DNA of 22,533 nt, from the NCBI GenBank assembly GCA_029550985.1, contig JAKPGH010000304.1, positions 1 through 22,533 of the forward strand, given 5' to 3'. The first letter of the stretch is position 1. Every line of letters starts with the position of its first letter. The notes beneath the pieces are model-generated. The model ran no database searches. It worked only from the letters and a program-made list of their open reading frames with translations, and was not told the DNA's origin. Shown here piece after piece: positions 1 through 7,781 of the stretch. The position numbers and the translations under genes are program-made. This stretch comes from Bacillota bacterium (GTDB taxonomy: Bacteria; Bacillota; Clostridia; Oscillospirales; Ruminococcaceae).

Positions 1-900
1 CAATGCCCCCTCCAGTCTGCGGGTTTTGCGCAGCAGCGGAATGGTGGACATGGTGACCGGCACCATTTGAGGGTCTTCCCTGCGGCGCTGCAGAATGTCG
101 TCCAGCATGCTTTGGTGGGACAAAATCAGCATCTCGCTGAGCTGGTCCTCGTCCAGCGGATTGTAGCGCTTGTCGGAAATTTCTACTTTATCGTTTTTCG
201 CACTGGCCAGAGTGGCCTGTGCTTCCGCGGAAATGGTGACCTCGGGCATTCCGTACATCCGCAGGCGAACCTGACCGTTGGAGAGATAATAGTACCAGCA
301 GGCCAGTTTGCTTCCCTGGGAAAATTCCACCGTTTTGGCGCCGGCGTACTGACAGATATGGGAATCTCCCGTGCAGTCAATGACCGCTTTGGCTGCAATG
401 GCGCTGCGCCCCGAAACGGTTTCCACAAGGACGGTATCGATACGGTTACCTTCCATGGTGACGCCGCAGGCCAAAGCGCCGTACAAGATGGTCACTCCCA
501 GTTGGGTCAGCAGTTTTTCCAGCTCCAGGGCGAAGAAGTGGGGGTTGTACTGCGCCGACATGCGGGTTTTACACCGCTCTTCCAAAGGCGCGTCCTCCAG
601 CCAGATGGAGGGATAGGTGGTTTCCGCTCCATGTTTGATGGAAAGCCGGAACAGTTCCTCCACAATGCCGAACTGCGCCTGATGCCCTTTGCCGTCGTCC
701 ATCGGCATGTAAACGGTGATGTTTCCAAGGGTGGCCAGCCCTCCCAGCAGATATTGCCGCTCCAGCAGCATCACCTTGGCGCCGCAGCGGGCGGCGGCCA
801 TGGCGGCCGCTATGCCGGCAACCCCTCCGCCTACCACCAGCACGTCACAACTTTTTTTGACCGGCAGGCTCCGTTCCTGTTCCTGTACATACCGTGTCAC
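1..900 (-). CDS. FAD-dependent oxidoreductase, N-terminal part (gene cut by left edge)
   Basis: The 300 codons visible begin with a short hydrophilic leader followed by a dinucleotide-binding motif, DVLVVGGGVAGIAAAMAAAR, an acidic residue closing the second beta strand (LLERQ), and GGLATLGN. This is the pattern of the FAD_oxidored family (PF12831 type), flavoproteins of mostly unknown substrate often encoded near sugar uptake genes in Clostridia. A later segment, KAVIDCTGDSHICQYAGA, matches the conserved second FAD-contact region of that family. The start is the GTG at 898-900: an AGAGGAG ribosome binding site lies about 8 bases upstream on the minus strand. An adjacent in-frame TTG is possible. 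No signal peptide, so cytosolic. The C-terminal part is outside the window, so the full length and substrate cannot be judged. Confidence 0.85.
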   Translation of the reverse strand, partial: MTRYVQEQERSLPVKKSCDVLVVGGGVAGIAAAMAAARCGAKVMLLERQYLLGGLATLGNITVYMPMDDGKGHQAQFGIVEELFRLSIKHGAETTYPSIWLEDAPLEERCKTRMSAQYNPHFFALELEKLLTQLGVTILYGALACGVTMEGNRIDTVLVETVSGRSAIAAKAVIDCTGDSHICQYAGAKTVEFSQGSKLACWYYYLSNGQVRLRMYGMPEVTISAEAQATLASAKNDKVEISDKRYNPLDEDQLSEMLILSHQSMLDDILQRRREDPQMVPVTMSTIPLLRKTRRLEGAL

Positions 901-1010
901 CAAGAACACTCCTCTCTTTCCGTTGCGATGGGGTCGCTAATCAACCACCACCATATATCTCCATGAGATGAAATGCATTCGTCGTCTCGCACAATTTTTA
1001 TGTAAATTTA

Positions 1011-1039
1011 ATTATATTCCATTTTCATTTGAATTAAAA
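1011..1039 (-). promoter_or_regulatory. weak candidate promoter of the FAD oxidoreductase gene
   Basis: On the minus strand a perfect TATAAT box lies at 1011-1016, with a poor TTTTAA in the -35 position 17 bases upstream. It is about 110 bases ahead of the GTG start. The surrounding 901-1189 gap is very AT-rich, so chance matches are likely. Confidence 0.25.
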
Positions 1040-1106
1040 TTGTTATCGGTTATTCCTTGTATAGGATTTGTCTATATACTTAACCTTTCACTGAATCCTT
1101 TTTTCG

Positions 1107-1135
1107 TTGTGGGTTTTTGGCAAATATGTTATGCT
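1107..1135 (+). promoter_or_regulatory. candidate sigma-A promoter of the YcxB-like gene
   Basis: TTGTGG (1107-1112), a 17-base spacer and TATGCT (1130-1135) stand about 55 bases ahead of the ATG at 1190. The 289-base gap 901-1189 separates two divergent genes. The small open frame in it (968-1171) lacks a ribosome binding site and runs through this promoter, so it was not annotated. Confidence 0.4.
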
Positions 1136-1189
1136 ACTTTTATAAGAGTATTGTTTGAAGGGAAGAAATAAAAGAGAGGAGATGAGATT

Positions 1190-1699
1190 ATGCCCTGTTA
1201 TTTTGAAAGCCATACCACTTATGACGAAGCGGCATATCGGGCGTTGATTGCCGTCATGACTCGCAAGGTGCGTCCCGCGCCGCGCATTGCTATGATGAGT
1301 ATCGGCGTTTTGCTGTTGATTGGCGGCACCTCATGGTTGCTTTTAAGCGATACCCTGGTTGGAGGCGTTTTGTTGCTGCTTGCGGGCTGTGTGATTTTCC
1401 TCTTCTCCGTCTTTCTGGAGTTTTTTGCAGCAAAGATGCTGATGAAAGAGCAAAAAGCAGACCAATCCGTCATATACCTCTACCGATTTCTTGATACGGA
1501 ATTTACGGTGACCAACGCGGCGGGCACCAGCACGGTTTCCTATGAATCGATTGAAAAGCTTTTGCCTTTTCGAGACTATCTGTTTCTCTTTGGAAATGAC
1601 CAGGTCCATCTAGTGGAAGTTGGGCACCTTTCGAACGGAAAGGGCGAGGAACTCTGCAAGTTCCTGGAAAGCCGCATCCACCCACAAAACCATGGATAA
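1190..1699 (+). CDS. YcxB-like small membrane protein
   Basis: A 169-residue protein with two adjacent hydrophobic segments (about residues 32-52 and 55-80) followed by a soluble C-terminal domain of about 85 residues. The layout and the C-terminal pattern (an FxVTN strand, a YESIEKLLPFRDYLFLF segment, then VHLVEVGHL) resemble the YcxB-like family (PF14317), whose function is unknown. The start is well placed behind an AGAGGAG ribosome binding site. It is a single-gene unit, closed by the palindromic terminator directly after its stop codon and convergent with the helix-turn-helix gene. The family call rests on topology and motif resemblance; another small two-helix membrane family is possible. 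Confidence 0.75.
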   Translation: MPCYFESHTTYDEAAYRALIAVMTRKVRPAPRIAMMSIGVLLLIGGTSWLLLSDTLVGGVLLLLAGCVIFLFSVFLEFFAAKMLMKEQKADQSVIYLYRFLDTEFTVTNAAGTSTVSYESIEKLLPFRDYLFLFGNDQVHLVEVGHLSNGKGEELCKFLESRIHPQNHG

Positions 1700-1700
1700 A

Positions 1701-1736
1701 ATGAAACACCCCTGACGGCCGTCAGGGGTGTTTCAT
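1701..1736. terminator. bidirectional terminator, perfect 36-bp palindrome
   Basis: The 18 bases 1701-1718 are exactly the reverse complement of 1719-1736, giving a GC-rich CACCCCTGACGG core flanked by AAA/TTT tracts. It lies 1 base after the stop of the YcxB-like gene and 7 bases from the stop of the opposing gene, so it can terminate transcription from both sides. Confidence 0.85.
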
Positions 1737-1743
1737 TTGCGAT

Positions 1744-3150
1744 TTAAGGCTGGGTCAAATACGAATGGTTGTTGAGCAAATCCTCCTGGTAAGCCTTCCA
1801 CAAATCGGGGGACAGCTCAAAAACAGTGTTGGTTTCGGCCGCCAGAGAATTCTTTAGCAGCTCGCAGAGTTGGGGCTGGCGGAAAATGTGGAATTTTTCC
1901 CCGTCGCTGTTGACGGCGTAGAGAATGGCCGCATCCTGGGTGAAAACCATGGCGAAATCCCCCAGTTCGCCGTTGATTAGGGTGACTTTTTTCCACTGCT
2001 CATCCTGGAAGAATTGGTTGAAGCGCTGCAGGTACCGGGCTCGTTCCCTGGGGGGAATCACCATCGTCCCCAGCAGCGGCACAATCAGCTTTCCAAAGGC
2101 CACCAATCGTTCCATCGAGGCCACGGAAAAGTACATCTTACCCGCAAGAAACCCACGGTGCACCTTCTCGACGAAATTCACAAGCGTTTCGTCGGAATGC
2201 ATCTGTTTCAATTCGTCTTTTTCCAGCAGATAGCCCATCGGCAAAAAGCTGTAGGTGGTGCTTTCCGTTTGTGTCATCAGCTCCGCAACCTGCTGGGGAT
2301 TTTCTTTGAGATAGGCAATCACTTCGTCGGTTCGGAAACTGATCTTTTTCGGTTTATCCTTGAACAGGGAATTGTAGAACAAAATCAAATAGCTTTTATG
2401 CGAAATGGGAGTCAAAAACGGCGTTTCGTCCAAACTGTCCAGAATCAATAATACATGGCCTTTAATCAGCAAAAAGTGCTGCGGCAAGGGGTTGGGAGTG
2501 CTCCACAAATTTAAGTTGCAGTATTCGTTGGCTTTGACGAAGAGAGGAATCAACCCTTCCACGTTTTTGATTTGGGATTCCCTTATGGGGGTTTCGCTGA
2601 TGATGTGATTAAAGGTGATGCCCTTCAACAGCTTTGGATTGGTAATCACAATCCGTTTTAGGATGCGGTTGTAGTTGAAACCCCACATGGGCAGGGTGCT
2701 GTACAGTTCCAAAGGCTCACCGCTTTGATGTGCCATCAAATACTCCGATAAAATTACGCACAGCCAGTTGATCACCGGCTTGTGACCCAGGAAATAAAAG
2801 CCGCGTTCCGCATAGTCGAAATTTACGCTGCTTTCCTGGGCAAAATTTTTATCCATTGCATATTCGATGCCATAGCTTAAAAAGGCCAACAGCTCGTTTT
2901 TGGATTGAAACTCGTAAATCACCGGGTACAAATCCTTAAATTTTAAGTGGCAGTTGGGAGCATAAATGGATTCGGCAAAATATTCTGCAGCCAGCTTGGT
3001 AAACACCTTACGTTCCCGAGAAGTGGGAAGGCGCTTGCCTGTTAAAATTTTGCTCAGACCGCTGGGAGTCATTCGAATGTTTGCAGCAAAATCGGTTTTG
3101 GTTTTTTGTGCGATTTGAATCAGCTTTTCCAACAATAGATGCAGTTCCAT
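1744..3150 (-). CDS. helix-turn-helix (XRE-like) protein with a large unknown C-terminal region
   Basis: A 468-residue protein. Residues about 5-60 look like a lambda-repressor/XRE helix-turn-helix: a KTKTDFAANIRMTPSGLSKI segment followed by LTGKRLPTSRERK. The remaining 400 residues match no family I recognise. They contain no visible kinase, peptidase or TPR signature and no membrane segment, and are rich in aromatic and Leu residues, so they may be a sensor domain. The ATG at 3150 has a GGAGG 13 bases upstream, rather far but the only good site. It is transcribed alone, away from the lacI-type operon, with which it shares the long divergent gap. It is probably a transcription regulator of unknown target. 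Confidence 0.7.
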   Translation of the reverse strand: MELHLLLEKLIQIAQKTKTDFAANIRMTPSGLSKILTGKRLPTSRERKVFTKLAAEYFAESIYAPNCHLKFKDLYPVIYEFQSKNELLAFLSYGIEYAMDKNFAQESSVNFDYAERGFYFLGHKPVINWLCVILSEYLMAHQSGEPLELYSTLPMWGFNYNRILKRIVITNPKLLKGITFNHIISETPIRESQIKNVEGLIPLFVKANEYCNLNLWSTPNPLPQHFLLIKGHVLLILDSLDETPFLTPISHKSYLILFYNSLFKDKPKKISFRTDEVIAYLKENPQQVAELMTQTESTTYSFLPMGYLLEKDELKQMHSDETLVNFVEKVHRGFLAGKMYFSVASMERLVAFGKLIVPLLGTMVIPPRERARYLQRFNQFFQDEQWKKVTLINGELGDFAMVFTQDAAILYAVNSDGEKFHIFRQPQLCELLKNSLAAETNTVFELSPDLWKAYQEDLLNNHSYLTQP

Positions 3151-3332
3151 ACTCGTAAGATGTCCTCCGATTTTCCAACAACAAATGGGTCTAAAAATCC
3201 AGCCGTTTCTCTCGCCCTCAATAGAGGTGTTGAATTATTTTAACATAAATTTCTTTAAAAATCTGCTCCGTAACGGCACAATTATTGATTTTTTTTGTTT
3301 CTCCATTAAACTTCCTTCTGTGAAAAGCATTG

Positions 3333-3350
3333 AATGTAAACAGTTACATT
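3333..3350. promoter_or_regulatory. upstream palindromic operator (LacI/CcpA type)
   Basis: AATGTAA-ACAG-TTACATT: exact 7-base inverted half-sites around a 4-base centre. It lies about 80 bases upstream of the -35 box of the lacI-type operon, 162 bases centre to centre from the second copy. It fits a LacI-family operator and is one mismatch from the catabolite (cre) consensus TGWAANCGNTNWCA, so either the local regulator or CcpA could bind. Confidence 0.6.
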
Positions 3351-3429
3351 TTGCGCCGTTGGATTGCTTAAAGAAAATTCAATAAAATTGTTAGATTTAC
3401 AGAAAAAAATGCAAACAAAACTATTGGAG

Positions 3430-3458
3430 TTGACAGCCATGTGGATATATGCTATAAA
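3430..3458 (+). promoter_or_regulatory. sigma-A promoter of the lacI-type/ABC transporter operon
   Basis: A consensus TTGACA (3430-3435), a 17-base spacer and TATAAA (3453-3458). Predicted transcription start is near 3465, about 70 bases before the first codon. No other promoter was found before the downstream permease gene, so it probably drives the whole five-gene unit. Confidence 0.8.
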
Positions 3459-3494
3459 AAATTTAGACTATATTGAAAAGTTTATGGAAATTAG

Positions 3495-3512
3495 AATGTT
3501 AACGGTTACATA
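3495..3512. promoter_or_regulatory. downstream palindromic operator (LacI/CcpA type)
   Basis: AATGTTAACGGTTACATA carries the central CG typical of LacI-family operators and repeats the half-site of the upstream operator. It lies about 30-47 bases after the predicted transcription start, where a bound repressor would block elongation. It is one mismatch from the cre consensus. Confidence 0.6.
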
Positions 3513-3533
3513 CAAAGGGGTAACAGGTACAAT

Positions 3534-4523
3534 ATGAATCCGACCATAAGGGATGTGTCCAAGCTTTCGGGTGTTTCCACCGCCACCGTCTCCCGCACGT
3601 TTTTTTACCCCGAGCGGGTAAAAAAGGCGACGCGGGAAAAGGTACTGGAAGCTGCCCGAGTGTTAAACTATTCCCCCAATGCCATTGCCCGAGCCATGGC
3701 GCTGCAGCGCACCGACAAAATTGCCTTTCTCATCTGCAAAGCCCACTCCTCCATTTTGGATGAGTTTTACGCCGGAATCTGCGAAGGCATTATGAAGGAA
3801 AGCAATGCCTACGACTATCAGCTTCTCATCTCCACGGAGGAAGACTGGATCGCGGCGACCAACAGCGCCAAGCGCAAACAGATTGAGGGAGTCATTTTAG
3901 GGGGCAATGCCAAGGCGGAACGGGTGCTGGAATTTCAGAACCAGAACATTCACGTGGTGATGGTGAACAACCGCATCGCCGGCATGAACCTGCCCTATGT
4001 GTTGTCCGACGAGCGGGACGGCACCAGACAGGCGGTTCAGCATTTGGTGGAGAGGGGACACCAAAAAATTGCCATGATTGCCGGACGCTTTTCCCCCTAT
4101 ATTTGCAGCGAGCGGTACAATGCTTTTTTAGATGCCATGAACGAGCATGGGCTGAAGGTAGAGTCCCGCTACATCCGCATGTCCGACCCCAATATTGAAA
4201 GCGCCGTGGAGGTTGCAACGGCGCTGTTGCGTCAAAAAGACCCGCCCACCGCTATTTTCGGCGCCAACGACGTCATTGCCGTGGGCGCCATCAAAGCGGC
4301 CCTTCGCTTGGGCCTGCGCATTCCCCGGGACGTTGCCATCGTGGGTTACGACGACTCTTCCATCTGCTGCACCACCGAACCGGAACTGACTTCGGTGCAT
4401 ATTGACCGGATGCGCATGGGGCAGATCTGCGTGCAAAAGTTGCAGGCATTGATGCGGGGCGAGGAGATTCCAGAACAGGTAACTGTCCTGCCTACTTGGC
4501 TGAATGTGCGCGGCTCCAGTTAG
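3534..4523 (+). CDS. LacI-family transcriptional regulator
   Basis: A 329-residue protein of normal LacI-family length. Residues 3-25 form the helix-turn-helix (TIRDVSKLSGVSTATVSRTF), and residues about 48-58 the hinge helix that enters the DNA minor groove (SPNAIARAMAL). The rest is a periplasmic-binding-protein-like sensor domain, with the family's late signature FGANDVIAVGAIKAA followed by IPRDVAIVGYDD. It is the first gene of the transporter operon, 45 bases ahead of the MalG-like permease and with no terminator between. It most likely represses its own operon through the two palindromes upstream and is released by the imported solute or a derivative. The effector cannot be read from sequence. 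Confidence 0.93.
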   Translation: MNPTIRDVSKLSGVSTATVSRTFFYPERVKKATREKVLEAARVLNYSPNAIARAMALQRTDKIAFLICKAHSSILDEFYAGICEGIMKESNAYDYQLLISTEEDWIAATNSAKRKQIEGVILGGNAKAERVLEFQNQNIHVVMVNNRIAGMNLPYVLSDERDGTRQAVQHLVERGHQKIAMIAGRFSPYICSERYNAFLDAMNEHGLKVESRYIRMSDPNIESAVEVATALLRQKDPPTAIFGANDVIAVGAIKAALRLGLRIPRDVAIVGYDDSSICCTTEPELTSVHIDRMRMGQICVQKLQALMRGEEIPEQVTVLPTWLNVRGSS

Positions 4524-4568
4524 CGGAACCGCACCCCGCCCTGAATATGCCATGAAGGAGGAACATTT

Positions 4569-5402
4569 GTGAAAAAACGTGGGTATACACTGATCAAAGG
4601 TGCGATCAGCCTGTTGCTGCTCTTTATTGCCCTGTTTCCCATTTACTGGCTGGTTGCCATGTCCATTCGCCCCACCGAAGAGTTGAAGGGGCATATTTCC
4701 GTCATCCCCAAAACGCTGACATCGGAGCATTTTATCCAGCTCTTTGCTCAAAGAGGATTCGGCACCTCCGTCGCCAACAGCTTGCAGACCGCTTCCACCT
4801 CGTTGGTGCTTTCTCTTGCCATTGGCTTGTGCGCCGCCTACATCATCGCACGCCAACGGTTCCGCCTCAAGATTAAAAAGCCCACCACTTATTGGGTTCT
4901 ACTGGTGCGTGTGTTGCCTCCCGTTGCCTTTACGATTCCTCTGTACATCATGTTTTCCAAGCTGGGGGTTCTCAACAGCAAAGTGCCTGTCATCATGGCC
5001 TGTGTGCTGATCAACGTGCCGCTGATCATTTGGTTTATGATCAGCTTCTTCCAGGATCTCCCCGTCGAGGTGGAAGAGAGCGCAAAAATCGACGGCGCCA
5101 CCGAATGGCAGCAGTTTCGGCGAATTGTTTTGCCCCTGGTGGCTCCCGGCATCGCAGCCATTGCCATGCTCTCCTTTATGTACGCCTGGAACGAATACAC
5201 CTACAGCGTTATTTTTGTGCAGTCTCCCGTCAACTATACCGTACCTCTGACCCTGGCGGTGCTCAACACCGAGGATAACCTGACCAACTTCGGCCTCGTG
5301 GCTGCGGGAGGCGTGGTTTCGGTCATTCCCATTACCTTGTTTGTTATCTTTGCGCAGAACTACTTGATCAGTGGTTTGTCAAGCGGCGCTGTGAAAGAAT
5401 AA
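4569..5402 (+). CDS. ABC sugar-type transporter permease, MalG-like
   Basis: A 277-residue inner-membrane permease with about six hydrophobic segments. It carries the MalG-type EAA loop at about residues 172-200 (EESAKIDGATEWQQFRRIVL), which docks on the transport ATPase, and belongs to the carbohydrate uptake transporter-1 family. The start is the GTG at 4569, with AAGGAGGA ending 5 bases upstream. The MalG-like gene precedes the binding protein and the MalF-like partner follows it; the usual order is binding protein, MalF, MalG. There is no ATPase gene in the operon, so the complex must use a shared MsmX/UgpC-type ATPase encoded elsewhere. Confidence 0.92.
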   Translation: MKKRGYTLIKGAISLLLLFIALFPIYWLVAMSIRPTEELKGHISVIPKTLTSEHFIQLFAQRGFGTSVANSLQTASTSLVLSLAIGLCAAYIIARQRFRLKIKKPTTYWVLLVRVLPPVAFTIPLYIMFSKLGVLNSKVPVIMACVLINVPLIIWFMISFFQDLPVEVEESAKIDGATEWQQFRRIVLPLVAPGIAAIAMLSFMYAWNEYTYSVIFVQSPVNYTVPLTLAVLNTEDNLTNFGLVAAGGVVSVIPITLFVIFAQNYLISGLSSGAVKE

Positions 5403-5451
5403 CAAAATAAAAACACCCAAAACCAAAAAGTAAAAGGAGGATATCAACAAA

Positions 5452-6750
5452 ATGAAAAAGTTTCTGGCGATGATTCTTGCATTGGCAATGATTATGACGC
5501 TGGCCGCATGTGGTTCCCAGACGGCATCCAGTGCCCCGCAGAGCAGCAGCTCCAAAGAAACTACCGCTCCGGCGGCATCCTCCCAGGCTAGTTCTTCCGC
5601 CCCGTCGTCTTCCGAACCTCAGAAGCTCACCCTGATCCTCCGCGGCGGTACATATGCAGAGGTCATCAAGGCCGCCCTGCCTGATTTCGAGGCCGCCAAC
5701 AACGTCAAATGCGAAGTGCTGGATCTTTCCTTCGACGACCTCCACAACAAGATCGCCCTGGACGCCACCAATGAAAAAGGCGCCTATGACCTGTGCATGG
5801 TAGACGGCTCCTGGATGGCGGAGTTTACCGCTCACAACGTATTGGCCAACCTTTCGGAGTTGGGCTACAAGTTTGACGACGACATCATTCCCAACACCAC
5901 CGCCATCTGCGAAGTAAACGGACAGATTTATCTGGCTCCTTACTTCGGCAACGTTACCGTCATGCTCTACAACAAAGAGAACGTCAAAAACGCCGGCGTG
6001 GACATCGGCGCCGTGGATTCCTGGGAAGAGATTATGACCGCCTGCAAGAACGCGGCTTCTCAGGGTAAGAAAGGCTTCCTGCTCCGCGGCGATACCCCCG
6101 ACAACTTCGTGTCCGACTTCCTGCCTCTGCTGCTTGCCTTCAACGGCTGGGTTGTGGACAAGGACAACAAGCCCACCGTCAACACTCCCGAATTTAAGGA
6201 AGCTCTGAATTTCTATCTGGACCTGATCGCCACCGGCGAAGCTCAGTCCAAGGATGATATCGTAGCAGCTCTGGACAGCGGCGCCGCCACCATGGCAGTG
6301 GGTTGGCCCGGCTGGTACGTGCCCGCCGACGACAAAGCTGCCAGCTACATTATGATTCCTCCTTCTGCCAAGAAGGGCGGCCAGAAGTACGCCACTTCCG
6401 AGTACGGCATCTGGTGCGTTGGCATCACCCGCAACAGCCAGAACAAAGAACTGGCCATGAAGCTGCTGGAATATATCATGTCTCCCGAAGTGCAGCTTGC
6501 CTCCATTGACAACGGCGGCGTGCCTTGCCGTTACTCCTGCCTGAAGAACGCCGACGTCCTGGCCAAGATGCCTCATCTGCAAACCGTTTGCGACGCTCTG
6601 GAAAACGGCGTGTACCGTCCTGTCATTGAAGAGTGGACCGAGTTCACCAACATCCTCGGCGCTGAGATGGACAATATCATCAACGGCGTCAAGACGGTTG
6701 ACGTAGGCCTTGCCGACGCTCAAGCTCAACTGGAAGCTCTGATGGCATAA
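5452..6750 (+). CDS. ABC transporter substrate-binding lipoprotein (family 1)
   Basis: A 432-residue extracellular binding protein. It starts with a lipoprotein signal peptide and the lipobox LAAC, with the lipidated Cys at residue 20. A Ser/Ala-rich linker (about residues 22-60) joins it to the two-lobed solute-binding fold typical of family 1 (MalE-like) proteins, seen in the YNKENVKNAGVD and AMKLLEYIMSPEVQ segments. It captures the solute outside the cell and delivers it to the MalF/MalG-like pair encoded on either side. AAAGGAGG precedes the ATG. A hairpin directly downstream may stabilise its messenger and allow more binding protein than permease. The solute cannot be read from sequence; a sugar, polyol or glycoside derivative is likely by family. 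Confidence 0.92.
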   Translation: MKKFLAMILALAMIMTLAACGSQTASSAPQSSSSKETTAPAASSQASSSAPSSSEPQKLTLILRGGTYAEVIKAALPDFEAANNVKCEVLDLSFDDLHNKIALDATNEKGAYDLCMVDGSWMAEFTAHNVLANLSELGYKFDDDIIPNTTAICEVNGQIYLAPYFGNVTVMLYNKENVKNAGVDIGAVDSWEEIMTACKNAASQGKKGFLLRGDTPDNFVSDFLPLLLAFNGWVVDKDNKPTVNTPEFKEALNFYLDLIATGEAQSKDDIVAALDSGAATMAVGWPGWYVPADDKAASYIMIPPSAKKGGQKYATSEYGIWCVGITRNSQNKELAMKLLEYIMSPEVQLASIDNGGVPCRYSCLKNADVLAKMPHLQTVCDALENGVYRPVIEEWTEFTNILGAEMDNIINGVKTVDVGLADAQAQLEALMA

Positions 6751-6816
6751 CTTTTTCATCGCAAAGATTCTTGATGTTGCGCCTGTTCGCCGTCAAGGAC
6801 CCTTGCGCCGCTGGCA

Positions 6817-6852
6817 CCTTCCCTGCGGGCAACCTTGCGCCTGCAGGGAAGG
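6817..6852 (+). other. intercistronic hairpin between binding-protein and permease genes
   Basis: CCTTCCCTGC (6817-6826) and GCAGGGAAGG (6843-6852) form a perfect 10-bp stem with a 16-base loop. There is no T-run after it, so full termination is unlikely. It lies in the 143-base gap after the binding-protein stop codon, a place where many ABC operons carry RNA-stabilising hairpins that raise binding-protein output. Confidence 0.6.
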
Positions 6853-6893
6853 GCCCACAGCGGTAAACAAATCACCGAACAGGGAGGCTCATC

Positions 6894-7781
6894 ATGTCCA
6901 ACAAGCCTTACAAACTATCCGAAGGAGCCTTGGGGGATCGGGCGTTTCCTCACATCATGCTGGCACCCACCCTGATTGTCCTCACGGTCATGACGTTATA
7001 TCCCCTTGTCTTTACCTTTATCTACAGTTTTACCGACTACAACTACTTAAAGCAGAGCGCGTCCTTTATTGGCTTTGGCAACTACATAACCCTGTTTAAA
7101 AACAACTATTTCCGTCAGGCTATATTCAATACCGTAAAATTTACCCTGCTGGCCGTTATGTTTGAAATGTTTTTTGGCCTTCTTGTAGCGGTGTTTGTCA
7201 ACAGCCTGAAAAAGGGCCAAAAAATCATGCGCACGCTGTTGCTGTTGCCCTATCTTCTTCCCGCCGTTACGGTGGCCCTGAGCTTCCGCATGATGCTCTC
7301 GCCCAACTACGGCATCACCACCCAGGTACTCACCACGCTGGGGCTTCCGGTGTATAACTGGTTCCACGAAATCAAAACCGCTTTCAACACCATTTTGCTC
7401 ATCGACGTTTGGCAGAATGTGCCTTTTGTGTTCCTGCTTCTGTATGCGTCCCTGCAGACCGTTTCCTCCGACCAGTACGAAGCGGCGTCCATCGACGGAG
7501 CCAACGTGTTGCAGCAATTCTGGAATGTCACGGTGCCCAACATTAAAAACAGCATCGCACTGTGCACCCTTCTGAGAACCATCGACACCTTCCGACTCTT
7601 TGAAAAAGTCAACATTCTGACGGGGGGCGGACCCGCGAACTCCACCGCCACCATCACTCAGTTCTTATACAATTACGGAATCAAAAACCTCAAGTTTGGA
7701 TTTGGCAGTGCCGGTGCAATTGTCATGACTGTGCTGGTATTGATACTTTCCAGCTTCTACATCAAAAAGGCTATACAGTAA
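6894..7781 (+). CDS. ABC sugar-type transporter permease, MalF-like
   Basis: A 295-residue membrane protein with about six hydrophobic segments and a MalF/UgpA-type EAA loop (YEAASIDGANVLQQFWNVTV, about residues 197-216). It pairs with the MalG-like permease to form the membrane channel. GGGAGG lies upstream of the ATG at 6894. Its stop codon TAA overlaps the ATG of the next gene (TAATG), so the hydrolase downstream is translationally coupled. Length and motifs are normal for the family. Confidence 0.92.
   Translation: MSNKPYKLSEGALGDRAFPHIMLAPTLIVLTVMTLYPLVFTFIYSFTDYNYLKQSASFIGFGNYITLFKNNYFRQAIFNTVKFTLLAVMFEMFFGLLVAVFVNSLKKGQKIMRTLLLLPYLLPAVTVALSFRMMLSPNYGITTQVLTTLGLPVYNWFHEIKTAFNTILLIDVWQNVPFVFLLLYASLQTVSSDQYEAASIDGANVLQQFWNVTVPNIKNSIALCTLLRTIDTFRLFEKVNILTGGGPANSTATITQFLYNYGIKNLKFGFGSAGAIVMTVLVLILSSFYIKKAIQ

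Larger units (their letters stand above)
3151..3533. other. AT-rich divergent intergenic region
   Basis: This 383-base gap separates the helix-turn-helix gene (minus) from the lacI-type gene (plus). It holds the operon promoter and two palindromic operators annotated separately. A 66-codon open frame at 3185-3385 has no ribosome binding site and atypical composition, and is judged non-coding. I could not identify a convincing promoter for the minus-strand gene. Confidence 0.7.

Noticed and set aside
67..966. Long plus-strand open frame opposite the FAD oxidoreductase gene
   Set aside because: It is the antisense shadow of a clear flavoprotein gene: no ribosome binding site, and His/Gln/Gly-rich nonsense composition.
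968..1171. Small plus-strand open frame of 67 codons before the YcxB-like gene
   Set aside because: No ribosome binding site, AT-driven composition, and it overlaps the likely promoter of the next gene.
3185..3385. Small plus-strand open frame of 66 codons in the divergent gap
   Set aside because: No ribosome binding site, and it spans an operator-like palindrome. It is more likely regulatory DNA.
5368..6759. 463-codon minus-strand open frame opposite the binding-protein gene
   Set aside because: Its composition (Val/Gly/His-rich) and exact mirroring of a lipoprotein gene with lipobox and ribosome binding site mark it as a shadow.
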